Assembly (NCBI RefSeq): GCF_002848345.1
Contig: NZ_CP025429.1
Location: forward strand, 2,914,001 to 2,978,000
Length of the DNA stretch: 64,000 nt
Source: Chromobacterium sp. ATCC 53434
Lineage (GTDB): Bacteria; Pseudomonadota; Gammaproteobacteria; Burkholderiales; Chromobacteriaceae
Direction: 5' to 3'
Shown here: positions 16,299 to 24,618 of the stretch, piece by piece
How positions within the stretch are numbered: position 1 is the stretch's first letter
Layout of the letters: each line of letters begins with the position of its first letter
Notes under the pieces: generated by a model
The model's database searches: none
What the model was told of the DNA's origin: nothing
The model's input: only the letters and a program-made list of their open reading frames with translations
Translations under genes and position numbers: made by a program

Positions 16299-17431
16299 AA
16301 CAGATTCTGAACCACGCCCGCATCGTGCTGGCCGACCGCGTGATCGAAAACGGCGCGCTGGAAATCAACGATGGCCTGATCGCCGCGATACACCAGCAGC
16401 CGCTGCCCGAGGGCGAGGACCTGGCCGGCGCGCTCTTGCTGCCCGGCCTGGTAGAGATCCATACCGACAATCTGGAAAAACACCTGATGCCGCGCAACGG
16501 CGTGCTGTGGCCCGCGCTGCCGGCGGTGATCACCCACGACGCCCAATGCGTGGCCGCCGGCATCACCACGGTGCTGGACGCGCTGGCGGTCGGCGACCTG
16601 GAGGGCGACAGCGTGCGGCTGGACACGCTGCACAGCGCCTTCGACGCGATCAACCAGGGCATGCGCGAGGACGCGCTGCGCGCCGACCACTTCTTCCACC
16701 TGCGCTGCGAGCTGGCCTATCCGGGCCTGCTGGACGAATTGGCGCCGCTGATCTCCCACCCGGCTGTCAGGCTGCTGTCGGTGATGGATCATACGCCGGG
16801 CCAGCGCCAGTACCGCGATCTGGAGCAGTACAAGAAGTACTACGGCAAGAAGAAGGTGGGCTGGAACGAGGACACCTTCCTCGCCGCCGTCGAAGAACGC
16901 AAGGCCAGGCAGGCGGAGTTCGCCGGCCGCCACAAGCAGGCGGCGGTGGAAATGGCCCGGGCGCGCGGCATCGCGCTGGCCAGCCACGACGACACCGACG
17001 AGGCGCACATAGCGGAAGCGCTGCGCGACGGCGTGGCGATCTCGGAATTCCCGACGACGCGGGAGGCGGCGGCGGCGGCCAGGCGGCACGGCCTCGCCAC
17101 CGTGATGGGCGCGCCCAATGTGGTGCGCGGCGGCTCCCACTCCGGCAATGTGGCGGCGCTGGAGCTGGCGCGGCACGATCTGCTGGACATCCTGTCGTCC
17201 GACTACGTGCCGGCCAGCCTGCTGCACGGCGCCTGGCTGCTGCACACGCAAGGGGGCTGGGCATTGCCGCGCGCCGTCGCCGCCGTCAGCCTGAATCCGG
17301 CGCGCGCGGTGGGTCTGGCCGACCGCGGCGACATCGCCGTCGGCCAGCGCGCCGACCTGGTGGCGATGACGGCGCGCGGCGACGTGCCGCTGGTGCGAAA
17401 CGTATGGAACCAGGGCAGGAGGGTATTCTGA
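16295..17431 (+). CDS. phnM: RPnTP hydrolase PhnM
   Basis: 378 residues, amidohydrolase fold. L-P-G-L-V-E-I-H-T-D-N-L-E-K-H at about 49-63 carries the metal-binding histidine; F-x-L-R-C-E, S-V-M-D-H-T-P-G and S-H-D-D-T are the other family motifs. PhnM removes pyrophosphate from ribose-1-phosphonate 5-triphosphate. It overlaps phnL by 4 bases and the following HD gene by one base (TGATG). Confidence 0.93.
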   Translation: MKQILNHARIVLADRVIENGALEINDGLIAAIHQQPLPEGEDLAGALLLPGLVEIHTDNLEKHLMPRNGVLWPALPAVITHDAQCVAAGITTVLDALAVGDLEGDSVRLDTLHSAFDAINQGMREDALRADHFFHLRCELAYPGLLDELAPLISHPAVRLLSVMDHTPGQRQYRDLEQYKKYYGKKKVGWNEDTFLAAVEERKARQAEFAGRHKQAAVEMARARGIALASHDDTDEAHIAEALRDGVAISEFPTTREAAAAARRHGLATVMGAPNVVRGGSHSGNVAALELARHDLLDILSSDYVPASLLHGAWLLHTQGGWALPRAVAAVSLNPARAVGLADRGDIAVGQRADLVAMTARGDVPLVRNVWNQGRRVF

Positions 17432-17991
17432 TGTTCGACGCCATCGCCGCGCTGCGGCAGCTGTACCGCGAACACGGCGCGCGCCATTACGGCGAGGCGG
17501 TCAGCCAGTTCGACCACGCGATCCAGGCCGCCACGCTGGCGCGCGACGCCGGCTGCGACGACGAGCTGACGCTGGCGGCCTTCCTGCACGACGTCGGCCA
17601 CCTGCTGGAGCACGACGGCGCGGAAACGATGGGCGACTACGGCGTGATGGCCCACGACAAGCTGGCCCGCGACTATCTGCTGCAGCTGGGCTTCTCCTCC
17701 CGGCTCGCGCGGCTGGTCGGCATGCATGTCGAGGCCAAGCGTTATCTGTGCGCCGTCGATCCGGCCTACCTGGCGGCGCTGTCGCCGGCCAGCGCCGCCA
17801 CGCTGGCCTACCAGGGCGGACCGATGGGCGCCGGCGAGGCCGAGGCCTTCGCCAGCCTGCCGGAGCTGGCCGACATCCTGGCGCTCAGACGGCTGGACGA
17901 AGCGGCCAAGGACGGCGGCTGGAGCCCTGACGCGGCCGACTGGGTGTGGCCGCTGTTGGCCGCCCACCTGGCCGGCCAGACCGGCGGCTGA
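17431..17991 (+). CDS. Phosphonate-operon HD-domain protein (PhnZ-like family)
   Basis: 186 residues. H53-D54 (FLHDVGHLLE) is the HD pair, with further histidines at H29 (VSQFDHA), H57, H75 (VMAHDKLA) and in V-G-M-H-V-E. G-E-A-V-S-Q-F-D-H matches the G-E-x-V-S-Q-x-x-H segment of PhnZ, the mixed-valent di-iron oxygenase that splits 2-amino-1-hydroxyethylphosphonate. No PhnY-type hydroxylase is present in the window, so the substrate is unknown. It is the last gene of the C-P lyase operon, joined to phnM by TGATG. Confidence 0.8.
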   Translation: MFDAIAALRQLYREHGARHYGEAVSQFDHAIQAATLARDAGCDDELTLAAFLHDVGHLLEHDGAETMGDYGVMAHDKLARDYLLQLGFSSRLARLVGMHVEAKRYLCAVDPAYLAALSPASAATLAYQGGPMGAGEAEAFASLPELADILALRRLDEAAKDGGWSPDAADWVWPLLAAHLAGQTGG

Positions 17992-17996
17992 GCGCG

Positions 17997-18668
17997 TCAC
18001 CACGCCAGCGGCCCCTTCTCGCCGTTGGCGTGCTCGCCGTAATACAGCGAAGGCAGGAAGCGCGCCAGACTGCTGAACTCGTCGTAGCAGTGCTGCATCA
18101 GGCCCAGGCCCAATTCGTCCGGCACCGGCGACTCGCCGCCCAGCACGAAACGGCTGCGCAGCACCGCGCCTTGCGGCTTGTCGCGCGCCAGGTGAATCAT
18201 CTCGCCGTCCAGCGGATCGCCGTCGGCCGCCAGCCTGGGTTCGTCGCCGAAGGCGATGCGCGCGCACACCAGCCCGGACACCGCCAGCTCCCGCCTCGCC
18301 TGCGCCAGCGCGTCGGCCGAGAAGAAATCCGCCGGCTCGTGAAACTTCAGCACCGCCGCCACCGGCGGGAAATCGCCCAGCGACTCCTCGGCGCGCACGC
18401 AGGCGCCGACATAGCGCTCGCCCCGCCGCCAGTTCCGGTCCCAGCCGTGCATCCGGTGATGGTCGTGCGGGTGCCACCAGCGGATGTGCTGAGTGGTCTC
18501 GAAAAACTTGAACCACCACTCCAGCATCCGGCCGGCGCAGCCCGGCAACTCGGTCCTGACCGCCACCAGCAAGCGGCCGTCGTCCAGCCGGCGGATGCCG
18601 GTTTCCAGCGTCAAGGGACGCGGCGACAGCAGTTCGTCATGGTTCGATATCCGATTCTGAGCATTCAC
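17997..18668 (-). CDS. DAPG-hydrolase-family (PhlG-like) protein
   Basis: 223 residues from a GTG start at 18668 with AAGGAG 6 bases before it; longer readings lack a ribosome binding site. The H-P-H-D-H-H-R-M-H-G-W-D, K-F-H-E-P and L-M-Q-H-C-Y-D-E-F segments carry the His/Glu residues that bind zinc in PhlG, the hydrolase that cleaves 2,4-diacetylphloroglucinol to monoacetylphloroglucinol. A hydrolase of a C-acylated phenol is therefore likely, but the substrate is not known. It is divergent from a TetR gene, with a palindrome between. It ends 5 bases from the end of the HD gene on the other strand. Confidence 0.72.
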   Translation of the reverse strand: MNAQNRISNHDELLSPRPLTLETGIRRLDDGRLLVAVRTELPGCAGRMLEWWFKFFETTQHIRWWHPHDHHRMHGWDRNWRRGERYVGACVRAEESLGDFPPVAAVLKFHEPADFFSADALAQARRELAVSGLVCARIAFGDEPRLAADGDPLDGEMIHLARDKPQGAVLRSRFVLGGESPVPDELGLGLMQHCYDEFSSLARFLPSLYYGEHANGEKGPLAW

Positions 18669-18722
18669 AGTACACTCCTTGTCGTTTGGCCGTCCGGGCC
18701 TGCCCGATGCGCCAACATTTAA

Positions 18723-18739
18723 GAAACGGTTTACGTTTC
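18723..18739. promoter_or_regulatory. Perfect palindromic operator between hydrolase and TetR genes
   Basis: GAAACGGTTTACGTTTC: arms GAAACG and CGTTTC with a 5-base centre. It sits in the 95-base divergent gap, 55 bases from the hydrolase start and 25 from the tetR start. TetR regulators bind such sites and often repress both flanking genes; the assignment is inferred from position. Confidence 0.6.
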
Positions 18740-18763
18740 CATATTCAAACAAGTCGAGAAACC

Positions 18764-19423
18764 ATGTCAAGCGCAATGGATATTTCATCGTCCCCCGCTC
18801 CCCGGCCGCGAGGCCGCCCGGCCTCGCCGGAGGAGGCGCTGCGCAGCCAGGTGCTGCGGGCCGCGACCGAGCTGCTGCTTGGCGATGGCTACCGGGCCTT
18901 GAGCATAGAAGCGGTGGCCAAGCGCGCCGGCGTGGCCAAGAAGACGGTGTATCGTTTCGCCGACAACCGGGAACAGCTGCTGGCGGCCATCGTCGACGAC
19001 TGGACCGCCGGACTCGCCCGCGCGGTCGAAGCGCCGCTGGATCAGGAGAGCGATGTGGCGCAGGCGCTGGAGGCGCTGCTGCTGTCGCTCGCCGAACGGG
19101 TGCTGTCGGCGGAAGCCGTGGGAATGTTCAAGCTGCTGATCAACGATTTTCCCGGCCGCGAGCAGGCGCTGGCGGCGTATACCGGGCACGGCATCCGCCA
19201 CAGCGCGTCGCTGCTGGCGGACTGGCTGGCCGAACGCCGGCGCCGCGGTCTGCTGAGAATGGACGACCCGGCGAGCTGCGCCGAGCTGCTGCTGGCGATG
19301 GCCATCGCCGAACCGCTGCGGCGGATGGCGCTGGGCCTGGCCGCGCCCGGCGTCGACGCGGCGCTGCGCGAACGGGTGCGGGCCGCCGCGCGCCTGTGTT
19401 ACGAGGGAATGCGGCCAGGCTAG
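18764..19423 (+). CDS. TetR-family regulator
   Basis: 219 residues. The HTH lies at about residues 20-70 (A-T-E-L-L-L-G-D-G-Y-R-A-L-S-I-E-A-V-A-K-R-A-G-V with K-K-T-V-Y-R-F). The C-terminal part is a helical ligand-binding domain. ATG at 18764 was chosen over 18686 because the upstream codons cover the palindrome. It probably controls the divergent PhlG-like hydrolase and itself. Its stop overlaps the end of the kinase gene on the other strand by 4 bases. Confidence 0.85.
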   Translation: MSSAMDISSSPAPRPRGRPASPEEALRSQVLRAATELLLGDGYRALSIEAVAKRAGVAKKTVYRFADNREQLLAAIVDDWTAGLARAVEAPLDQESDVAQALEALLLSLAERVLSAEAVGMFKLLINDFPGREQALAAYTGHGIRHSASLLADWLAERRRRGLLRMDDPASCAELLLAMAIAEPLRRMALGLAAPGVDAALRERVRAAARLCYEGMRPG

Positions 19424-19917
19424 CCGGTGGCGATCACCGCCGAGCGGGCCAGCTCCTCGTCCGTGGCCGGCTCGAACTGCGTCTCCATCGCGTCGAACAT
19501 CGCCGGCGTCACTTCGAAGGAGAAGGTATCGCCGCGCGCGGCGTTCCGCTGCTGCACGCGCTGACGGCGCACATCGGGCGCCGCCGTCACGTAATGCAGC
19601 TTGGCGCTCAAACCGTGCTCATCCGCCAGCGCAAGAAAACGGCTGCGGCTGGCCGCCTTCATGAAGCCGAGGTCCAGCACCGCGCGGCCGCCGCCGCGGA
19701 CGATGGCCAGCGCCGTCAGCCAGATTCGCCGCTCGCAACGCGCCGCCCTTTCCATCACCCAGCCGAAATCCAGCGGCTGCGGCAGATCCGGACCGTACAG
19801 CTGCCCCATCCAGTCGTCTATCGCCAGGTGCACCGCCCGCTCCGCTTCGGCCAGCTTGCGCGCGTGGGTGGATTTGCCGGCCCCTTGCGGGCCGAACACC
19901 AGATGCAATTGAGTCAT
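19420..19917 (-). CDS. P-loop kinase / AAA-family small ATPase
   Basis: 165 residues. Walker A G-P-Q-G-A-G-K-S-T at about 9-17; A-I-D-D-W is a likely Walker-B-like/acceptor segment. The fold suggests a zeta-toxin-like or chloramphenicol-phosphotransferase-like kinase; no antitoxin is adjacent, so a toxin role is not supported. Substrate unknown. Starts at ATG 19917 (MTQLHLVFG); a longer reading runs into the GNAT gene and was rejected. Confidence 0.7.
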   Translation of the reverse strand: MTQLHLVFGPQGAGKSTHARKLAEAERAVHLAIDDWMGQLYGPDLPQPLDFGWVMERAARCERRIWLTALAIVRGGGRAVLDLGFMKAASRSRFLALADEHGLSAKLHYVTAAPDVRRQRVQQRNAARGDTFSFEVTPAMFDAMETQFEPATDEELARSAVIATG

Positions 19918-19961
19918 CGAAGCTGCCTTTGCAAAAACAATGCCGCCCGCAGGCGGCTGGA

Positions 19962-20939
19962 TCAGCGCTTGAACAGCGCCATGCCCACCGAGCGCGGCGC
20001 GGTCGGCTCGAAGCCGAACTGGGCGTACAGATGCCTGGCGTCGCCGTCGGCGATCAGGCTGATGTAGGCGCTGACCGGCAATTCGCGGTCGATATGGCCG
20101 CGTATCGCCGCCATGATGCGCTTGCCCAGCCCGCGTCCCTGGTGCGCCGGCAACACCGCGATGTCGACCACCTGGTAGAAGCCGCCGCCGTCGCCTATCA
20201 GCCGCCCCATGCCGACGGTTTCGCCGCCGTGGCGCAGCAGCACCGCGAACAGCGTGCCGGCCAGGCCGCGGCGGGCGGCCTCCTCGGTCTTCGGGCTGAG
20301 GCCGGATTCGGCGCGCAGGCGGCGATAGGTGTCGACATCCGGCGTCGCCTCGACCAAGGCGTAATCGTCGTCGCCCGGCACGCCGGCCGGCGCGGCGGCG
20401 GCTGATGAGAAGACCAGCGGACGCTGCATCTGCACCTCGTCCAGACAGCGGCCGTCCAACATCACCGCGCCGGGAATCAGGCCGACGCGACGAAAACCGA
20501 AAGCCTGGTAAAGCGCCTTGGCCGGCGCGTTTTCGGCATGGACGGCCAGCTCCAGCGACGCCAGCCCCGGCAGCTTGGCAGCCTCGTCCAGCACCGCCTG
20601 CATCAGGCCGCGCGCCACGCCCCTGCCGCGGCATTCCGGCCGGGTGAACACGCCCTGCACCGTCGCGCGATGGCGGGTTCTGGCCAGGACGTTGCGTCGC
20701 AGCGCGGCGACGCCGACCAGTTCACCGGCGATGAAGGCGCCCAATACCCGTTGCGCGTCGCCGGGTGAGATCTGCCGCTGGATGGCCTCGCTGTCCAGCG
20801 CGGCGATTTCGGCGGCGTCGGCGTGGATGGACGCCGGATCGTGGATGGCGGCCGCCACGCGGATCGCCTGGTAGGCGTCGGCGTCGGCGGCGTCCAGCAG
20901 GCGGATGGTCCATTCGCCGTTCGCGTCGAAAGTCGTCAT
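19962..20939 (-). CDS. Tandem GNAT-family acetyltransferase
   Basis: 325 residues with two GNAT folds. The first has R-P-E-C-R-G-R-G-V-A-R-G-L-M (about 100-114) and the second L-P-A-H-Q-G-R-G-L-G-K-R-I-M (about 263-276), both the acetyl-CoA-binding R-G-x-G-x-A/G motif. Both sites look intact. Acceptor unknown. It starts one base after the end of the small lipoprotein gene, so the two are likely co-transcribed. Confidence 0.85.
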   Translation of the reverse strand: MTTFDANGEWTIRLLDAADADAYQAIRVAAAIHDPASIHADAAEIAALDSEAIQRQISPGDAQRVLGAFIAGELVGVAALRRNVLARTRHRATVQGVFTRPECRGRGVARGLMQAVLDEAAKLPGLASLELAVHAENAPAKALYQAFGFRRVGLIPGAVMLDGRCLDEVQMQRPLVFSSAAAAPAGVPGDDDYALVEATPDVDTYRRLRAESGLSPKTEEAARRGLAGTLFAVLLRHGGETVGMGRLIGDGGGFYQVVDIAVLPAHQGRGLGKRIMAAIRGHIDRELPVSAYISLIADGDARHLYAQFGFEPTAPRSVGMALFKR

Positions 20940-20940
20940 G

Positions 20941-21141
20941 CTACTTCGCCGCCGTCGCGTCGGCGGTCGCGCAGGTAAAGCTGCCGTAGCTGACCGACTT
21001 GACCTTGCCCTGGCCGCAGGTCTTCACCGCCTGCTCGGTCATTCTCTGCAATTGCGCCGCGTCGCGGTAACCGTCGGTATTGCCGATCACGCAGGCGGAC
21101 AAGCCCCACGCGCACACCATTGCCAATGCCAGCTGTTTCAT
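20941..21141 (-). CDS. Tiny lipoprotein of unknown function
   Basis: 66 residues from MKQLALAMVCAWGLSACVIG, a lipoprotein signal with lipobox L-S-A-C (Cys17). The mature part is about 50 residues with two further cysteines (T-C-G and F-T-C) that could form a disulfide. ATG at 21141 is preceded by GAAGAGG. It precedes the tandem GNAT gene with a one-base gap. Confidence 0.7.
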   Translation of the reverse strand: MKQLALAMVCAWGLSACVIGNTDGYRDAAQLQRMTEQAVKTCGQGKVKSVSYGSFTCATADATAAK

Positions 21142-21192
21142 TTCGCCTCTTCCGGACATGCATTCGACCGCATGGTCAAAAATGCAAATATC

Positions 21193-22068
21193 CTAACAGG
21201 CGATTTTGGACAAATCCAGCTCGCGCGCCGCCCGCTGCCGCTTCAGTCGCTCCGACAACAGCGGCCCGGAACAGTGCTCGGCCCCCATTCGCAGCGCCAG
21301 CTCCAGCATGTTGTCGCAGACGATGTCCTCGACCGCCAGCGCGAAGCCCTGCTCCACCAATTGCGGCACCAGCGCCAGCAGTTGCTCGCGCACCGTCGGG
21401 TACATGATGGCGCGGCCCATGAAGCTGGGCGCCAGCGCCAGCCCGTCCGGCTCCAGCCGCCACAGCCGCAGCAGATCCTGATGGCCGGCGCCGAAATCGC
21501 CCAGCCCCACGCCATGCCCGTTCTGACGATAGCGTCGCAGCAGCGACAGGCCGAGCTCGCCGGTGCGCGAATCCAGCAACAGCAGCATCGGCGCCTGGGC
21601 GGCCGGAAATTCCAGCACGTCCAGCAGGCGGGCGGTGAAATCGACGATGCGGTCGCTGTAGGCGTGGCAGATGCGCGGATCGACGTCTATCCGCAACGGC
21701 AGGTGGCGGCCGTTGCGGCCCAGATGGTTCAGCACGTGCAGCACGCGGATCAGCTTCAGCAGCGCCACCGCCTTGGCCTCGCCGTAATTCATCGCGAACA
21801 GCCAGTTGGCCGGCAGCGTCTGGCCGAACTGGCCGAAAATGCGCAGCCGCGCCGCGTATTGCAATAGCTGGCACTGGCCGTCGCGCACGCGGGCCTGGGC
21901 GATGAAGCCGCTGCTCAGCCACCAGCCGTCGAAGCTGGCGAACACCTCCTGCTCGTTCCATTGCAGCCGCGCGGCCACGCCCTCCCGCTGCAGAAACTGC
22001 TGGCAGGCGGCCAGCATCGCGGGGGTGAAACCGGCGGGCAGCGCCTTGGCGGGCTTGAATCGTTTCAT
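21193..22068 (-). CDS. Degenerate EAL-domain protein
   Basis: 291 residues from MKRFKPAKALPAG. The C-terminal two thirds follow the EAL fold: L-R-I-D-V-D-P, L-G-D-F-G-A-G-H-Q-D-L-L-R-L (matching the D-D-F-G-T-G segment), a Q-G-F-A-L-A-V-E-D-I-V region and a final G-x-x-x-x-S-G-P-L. The E-A-L triplet and the paired D-D are lost or changed, so hydrolysis of c-di-GMP is unlikely; a binding or protein-interaction role is more likely. It is divergent from sbp, sharing a 202-base gap. Confidence 0.65.
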   Translation of the reverse strand: MKRFKPAKALPAGFTPAMLAACQQFLQREGVAARLQWNEQEVFASFDGWWLSSGFIAQARVRDGQCQLLQYAARLRIFGQFGQTLPANWLFAMNYGEAKAVALLKLIRVLHVLNHLGRNGRHLPLRIDVDPRICHAYSDRIVDFTARLLDVLEFPAAQAPMLLLLDSRTGELGLSLLRRYRQNGHGVGLGDFGAGHQDLLRLWRLEPDGLALAPSFMGRAIMYPTVREQLLALVPQLVEQGFALAVEDIVCDNMLELALRMGAEHCSGPLLSERLKRQRAARELDLSKIAC

Positions 22069-22170
22069 GACCGGGACCGGAAAAGTGGAATTGGCGCCAA
22101 TATAGTCCCGGACGTGACACTGGAATATATTATTTCCCGATAAGGCTAGCTGTTTTTCGGCAATGCCGTC

Positions 22171-22198
22171 TTTTGCACGATTTTGCATTTCTATTGCA
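22171..22198 (+). promoter_or_regulatory. Three helically phased TTTTGCA direct repeats upstream of sbp
   Basis: TTTTGCA at 22171-22177 and 22181-22187, then TATTGCA at 22192-22198, spaced 10 and 11 bases. They lie 73-100 bases upstream of the sbp start. Repeats on one helix face suggest cooperative binding by a LysR-type protein such as CysB; that is inference. TTTGCA also occurs upstream of cysT at 23662-23667. Confidence 0.4.
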
Positions 22199-22270
22199 GA
22201 TTTTCTTGCTTCCGGCGCCGAGGCCGGGCCGCCTACAGTGCTGAAATCATCCGAAAAGACAGGAAGCACC

Positions 22271-23266
22271 ATGCGCCCGCTGCACCGCCTCGCCATCGCC
22301 CTGCTGTTCGCCGGCAGCGCCTCGGCCTTCGCCGACGTCACGCTGCTGAACGTGTCCTACGACCCGACGCGCGAACTCTACCAGGACTACAACGCCGCCT
22401 TCGCCAAGTACTGGAAGGCCAAGACCGGCGAGGCCGTCACCGTCCGGCAGTCGCACGGCGGCTCCGGCAAGCAGGCGCGCTCGGTGATAGACGGCCTGGA
22501 CGCCGACGTGGTGACGCTGGCGCTGGCCTACGATATCGACGAAATCTCCAGCCAGGCCAAATCGATCGCGCCGAACTGGCAGCAACGGCTGCCGAACAAC
22601 GCCTCACCGTACTCGTCCACCATCGTCTTCCTGGTGCGCAAGGGCAATCCCAAGCACATCAAGGACTGGAACGATCTGGTCAAGTCCGGCGTCGAGGTGG
22701 TGACGCCGAATCCCAAGACCGGCGGCGGCGCGCGCTGGAACTATCTGGCAGCCTGGGGCTACGCCTTGAAGCAGCCCGGCGGCAACGACGCCAAGGCCAA
22801 GGATTTCGTCAAGAAGCTGTACGGCAACGTCAAGGTGCTGGACTCCGGCGCGCGCGGTTCCTTGATCACCTTCACCCAGCGCGGCATAGGCGACGTGCTG
22901 CTGTCGTGGGAAAACGAGGCCTTCCTCGCCACCAAGGAGCTGGGACCGGACAAGTTCGACATCGTCACGCCATCGATCTCCATCCTGGCCGAGCCGCCGG
23001 TCAGCGTCGTCGACAAAGTCGCCGACAAGCGCGGCACCCGCAAGGTCGCCGAGGCCTACCTGAAGTACCTGTACAGTCCCGAGGGCCAGGCGCTGGCCGC
23101 CAAGCACTACTACCGGCCGCGCGATCCGCAAGTGGCGGCCAAGTACGCCGGCCAGTTCAGCAAGGTGAAGCTGTTCACCATCGACCAGACCTTCGGCGGC
23201 TGGCAGAAGGCGCAGAAGACTCATTTCGCCGACGGCGGCGTGTTCGACCAGATCGTGGCGCGCTGA
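22271..23266 (+). CDS. sbp: Periplasmic sulfate-binding protein
   Basis: 331 residues with a signal peptide (about 1-21, ...SASAFA). [13 protein letters not shown] and [13 protein letters not shown] are hallmarks of Sbp/CysP. It delivers sulfate (or thiosulfate) to CysT-W-A. ATG at 22271 follows AGGAAG. Unlike most clusters it is separated from cysT by 491 bases holding structured DNA. Confidence 0.93.
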   Translation: MRPLHRLAIALLFAGSASAFADVTLLNVSYDPTRELYQDYNAAFAKYWKAKTGEAVTVRQSHGGSGKQARSVIDGLDADVVTLALAYDIDEISSQAKSIAPNWQQRLPNNASPYSSTIVFLVRKGNPKHIKDWNDLVKSGVEVVTPNPKTGGGARWNYLAAWGYALKQPGGNDAKAKDFVKKLYGNVKVLDSGARGSLITFTQRGIGDVLLSWENEAFLATKELGPDKFDIVTPSISILAEPPVSVVDKVADKRGTRKVAEAYLKYLYSPEGQALAAKHYYRPRDPQVAAKYAGQFSKVKLFTIDQTFGGWQKAQKTHFADGGVFDQIVAR

Positions 23267-23480
23267 GATATGACGGTAACTTCTGGGCTTACGATAAGCA
23301 GCCACGTATTCGATGCGCCCGAGGCCCTTCCAGCCTGCCGACGGGTGGCAGGCCCGAGGTTTTAAGCGGCTGCTTGTTCGAGCCCCGCGACGTTAGCGCG
23401 GGGCGAGTTCAGCCGCGCCTCGGGCCTGACGGGGCCCGGCGGGAAGCCGAAGGCCAGGCTTGAGGGTGGCCTTTAGGGGT

Positions 23481-23514
23481 GGAGGGGATATTTGGCCAAG
23501 CAAATATCCCCTCC
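23481..23514. repeat. Perfect 14-bp stem-loop
   Basis: GGAGGGGATATTTG, loop GCCAAG, then CAAATATCCCCTCC. The stem is perfect but no T-tract follows, so it is not a standard intrinsic terminator. Confidence 0.75.
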
Positions 23515-23615
23515 CTGCCCGCCGGGCAGCCCCGGCAATCAAAATCATCATCCGCGCAGCGGATTCAAAACCAGCCAGATCGTGAACAAACATCTGGACG
23601 TCTAACACTCTCCAA

Positions 23616-23639
23616 CCGCCCGCCCCCTCTGCCGGGCGG
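23616..23639 (+). terminator. Candidate weak terminator upstream of cysT
   Basis: CCGCCCG (23616-23622), 10-base loop, CGGGCGG (23633-23639), then GTTTATTT. The stem is GC-rich and the following T-rich run is broken, so efficiency is uncertain. It would end transcripts from the sbp side before cysT. Confidence 0.45.
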
Positions 23640-23675
23640 GTTTATTTCGCCCACCGCCCGCTTTGCATAATATCG

Positions 23676-23700
23676 AATAAGCATTGAAGAAATACTTATT
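23676..23700. promoter_or_regulatory. AT-rich inverted repeat upstream of cysT
   Basis: AATAAG, 13 bases, CTTATT, 58-82 bases before the cysT start within an AT-rich island. Position and base composition fit a CysB-type activator site; the assignment is inferred. Confidence 0.35.
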
Positions 23701-23757
23701 TTCAGAATAACAATCGCACAGATATCGTTTATTCGGTTATATGAATTGGAATCCACG

Positions 23758-24618
23758 ATGTCAGCGACACTCGCCCCGCCACCCCGCCCTCCCCGCGTCC
23801 TGCCCGGCTTCGGCCTGTCGCTGGGCTTCACCATCAGCTATCTGTCGCTGTTGGTGCTGATTCCGCTGGCCTCGGTGGCGCTGCGCGCCGCCGGCCAGCC
23901 GCTGGAAAGCTTCTGGCAGGCCGCCGCCTCGCCGCGGGTGCTGGCGTCCTACCGGCTCAGCTTCGGCATGGCGCTGGCCGCCGCCGCCGTCAACACCGTC
24001 TTCGGCCTGCTGCTGGCCTGGTCGCTGGCGCGCTACCGCTTCCCCGGCAAGCGGCTGGTCGACGCGCTGGTGGACCTGCCGTTCGCGCTGCCGACGGCGG
24101 TGGCCGGCATCGCGCTGACGGCGCTGTACGCCGGCAACGGCTGGCTGGGACAGTACCTGGAGCCCTTGGGCCTCAAGGTGGCCTTCGGCCCGCTGGGCGT
24201 GCTGGTGGCGCTGATCTTCATCGGCCTGCCCTTCGTCGTGCGCACCGTGCAGCCGGTGCTGCAGGACCTGGAGACCGAGCTGGAGGAAGCCGCCGCCAGT
24301 CTCGGCGCCCGTCGCTGGCAGACCTTCCGCCACGTGATCCTGCCGGCGCTGCAGCCGGCGCTGCTGACCGGCTTCGCGCTGGCCTTCGCCCGCGCCGTCG
24401 GCGAATACGGCTCGGTGATCTTCATCGCCGGCAATGTGCCGATGGTGTCGGAAATCACGCCGCTGATGATCATCAGCAAGCTGGAACAGTTCGACTACGC
24501 CGGCGCCACCGCCATCGCCTCGGTGATGCTGGGCGCGTCCTTCCTACTGCTGTTGGCGATCAACGGCCTGCAATTCTGGAGCGCGCGCCGCCACGGCCGC
24601 GCCGGGAGCGCCCGATGA
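23758..24618 (+). CDS. cysT: Sulfate ABC transporter permease CysT (CysU)
   Basis: 286 residues, about six membrane segments. The [11 protein letters not shown] segment and the EAA loop [17 protein letters not shown] are typical of CysT. It pairs with CysW in the membrane. ATG at 23758 has a TTGGA site; a TTG start 12 bases upstream is possible but less likely. It overlaps cysW by ATGA. Confidence 0.93.
   Translation: MSATLAPPPRPPRVLPGFGLSLGFTISYLSLLVLIPLASVALRAAGQPLESFWQAAASPRVLASYRLSFGMALAAAAVNTVFGLLLAWSLARYRFPGKRLVDALVDLPFALPTAVAGIALTALYAGNGWLGQYLEPLGLKVAFGPLGVLVALIFIGLPFVVRTVQPVLQDLETELEEAAASLGARRWQTFRHVILPALQPALLTGFALAFARAVGEYGSVIFIAGNVPMVSEITPLMIISKLEQFDYAGATAIASVMLGASFLLLLAINGLQFWSARRHGRAGSAR

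Larger units (their letters stand above)
23267..23757. other. 491-base intergenic region with several inverted repeats
   Basis: No believable gene. Repeats seen: AAGCAGCC (near 23296) with GGCTGCTT (near 23368); GCCCGAGGC (near 23317) with GCCTCGGGC (near 23417); CCCCGCG/CGCGGGG around 23383-23403; and a perfect 14-base stem at 23481-23514. The 23290-23515 stretch could fold into one compact RNA. It resembles the structured dispersed intergenic elements of proteobacterial genomes, from memory. The last part is AT-rich and holds the cysT promoter region. Confidence 0.5.

Noticed and set aside
19420..19917. Zeta toxin of a toxin-antitoxin pair
   Set aside because: P-loop fold is compatible, but there is no adjacent small antitoxin gene; neighbours are TetR and GNAT genes.
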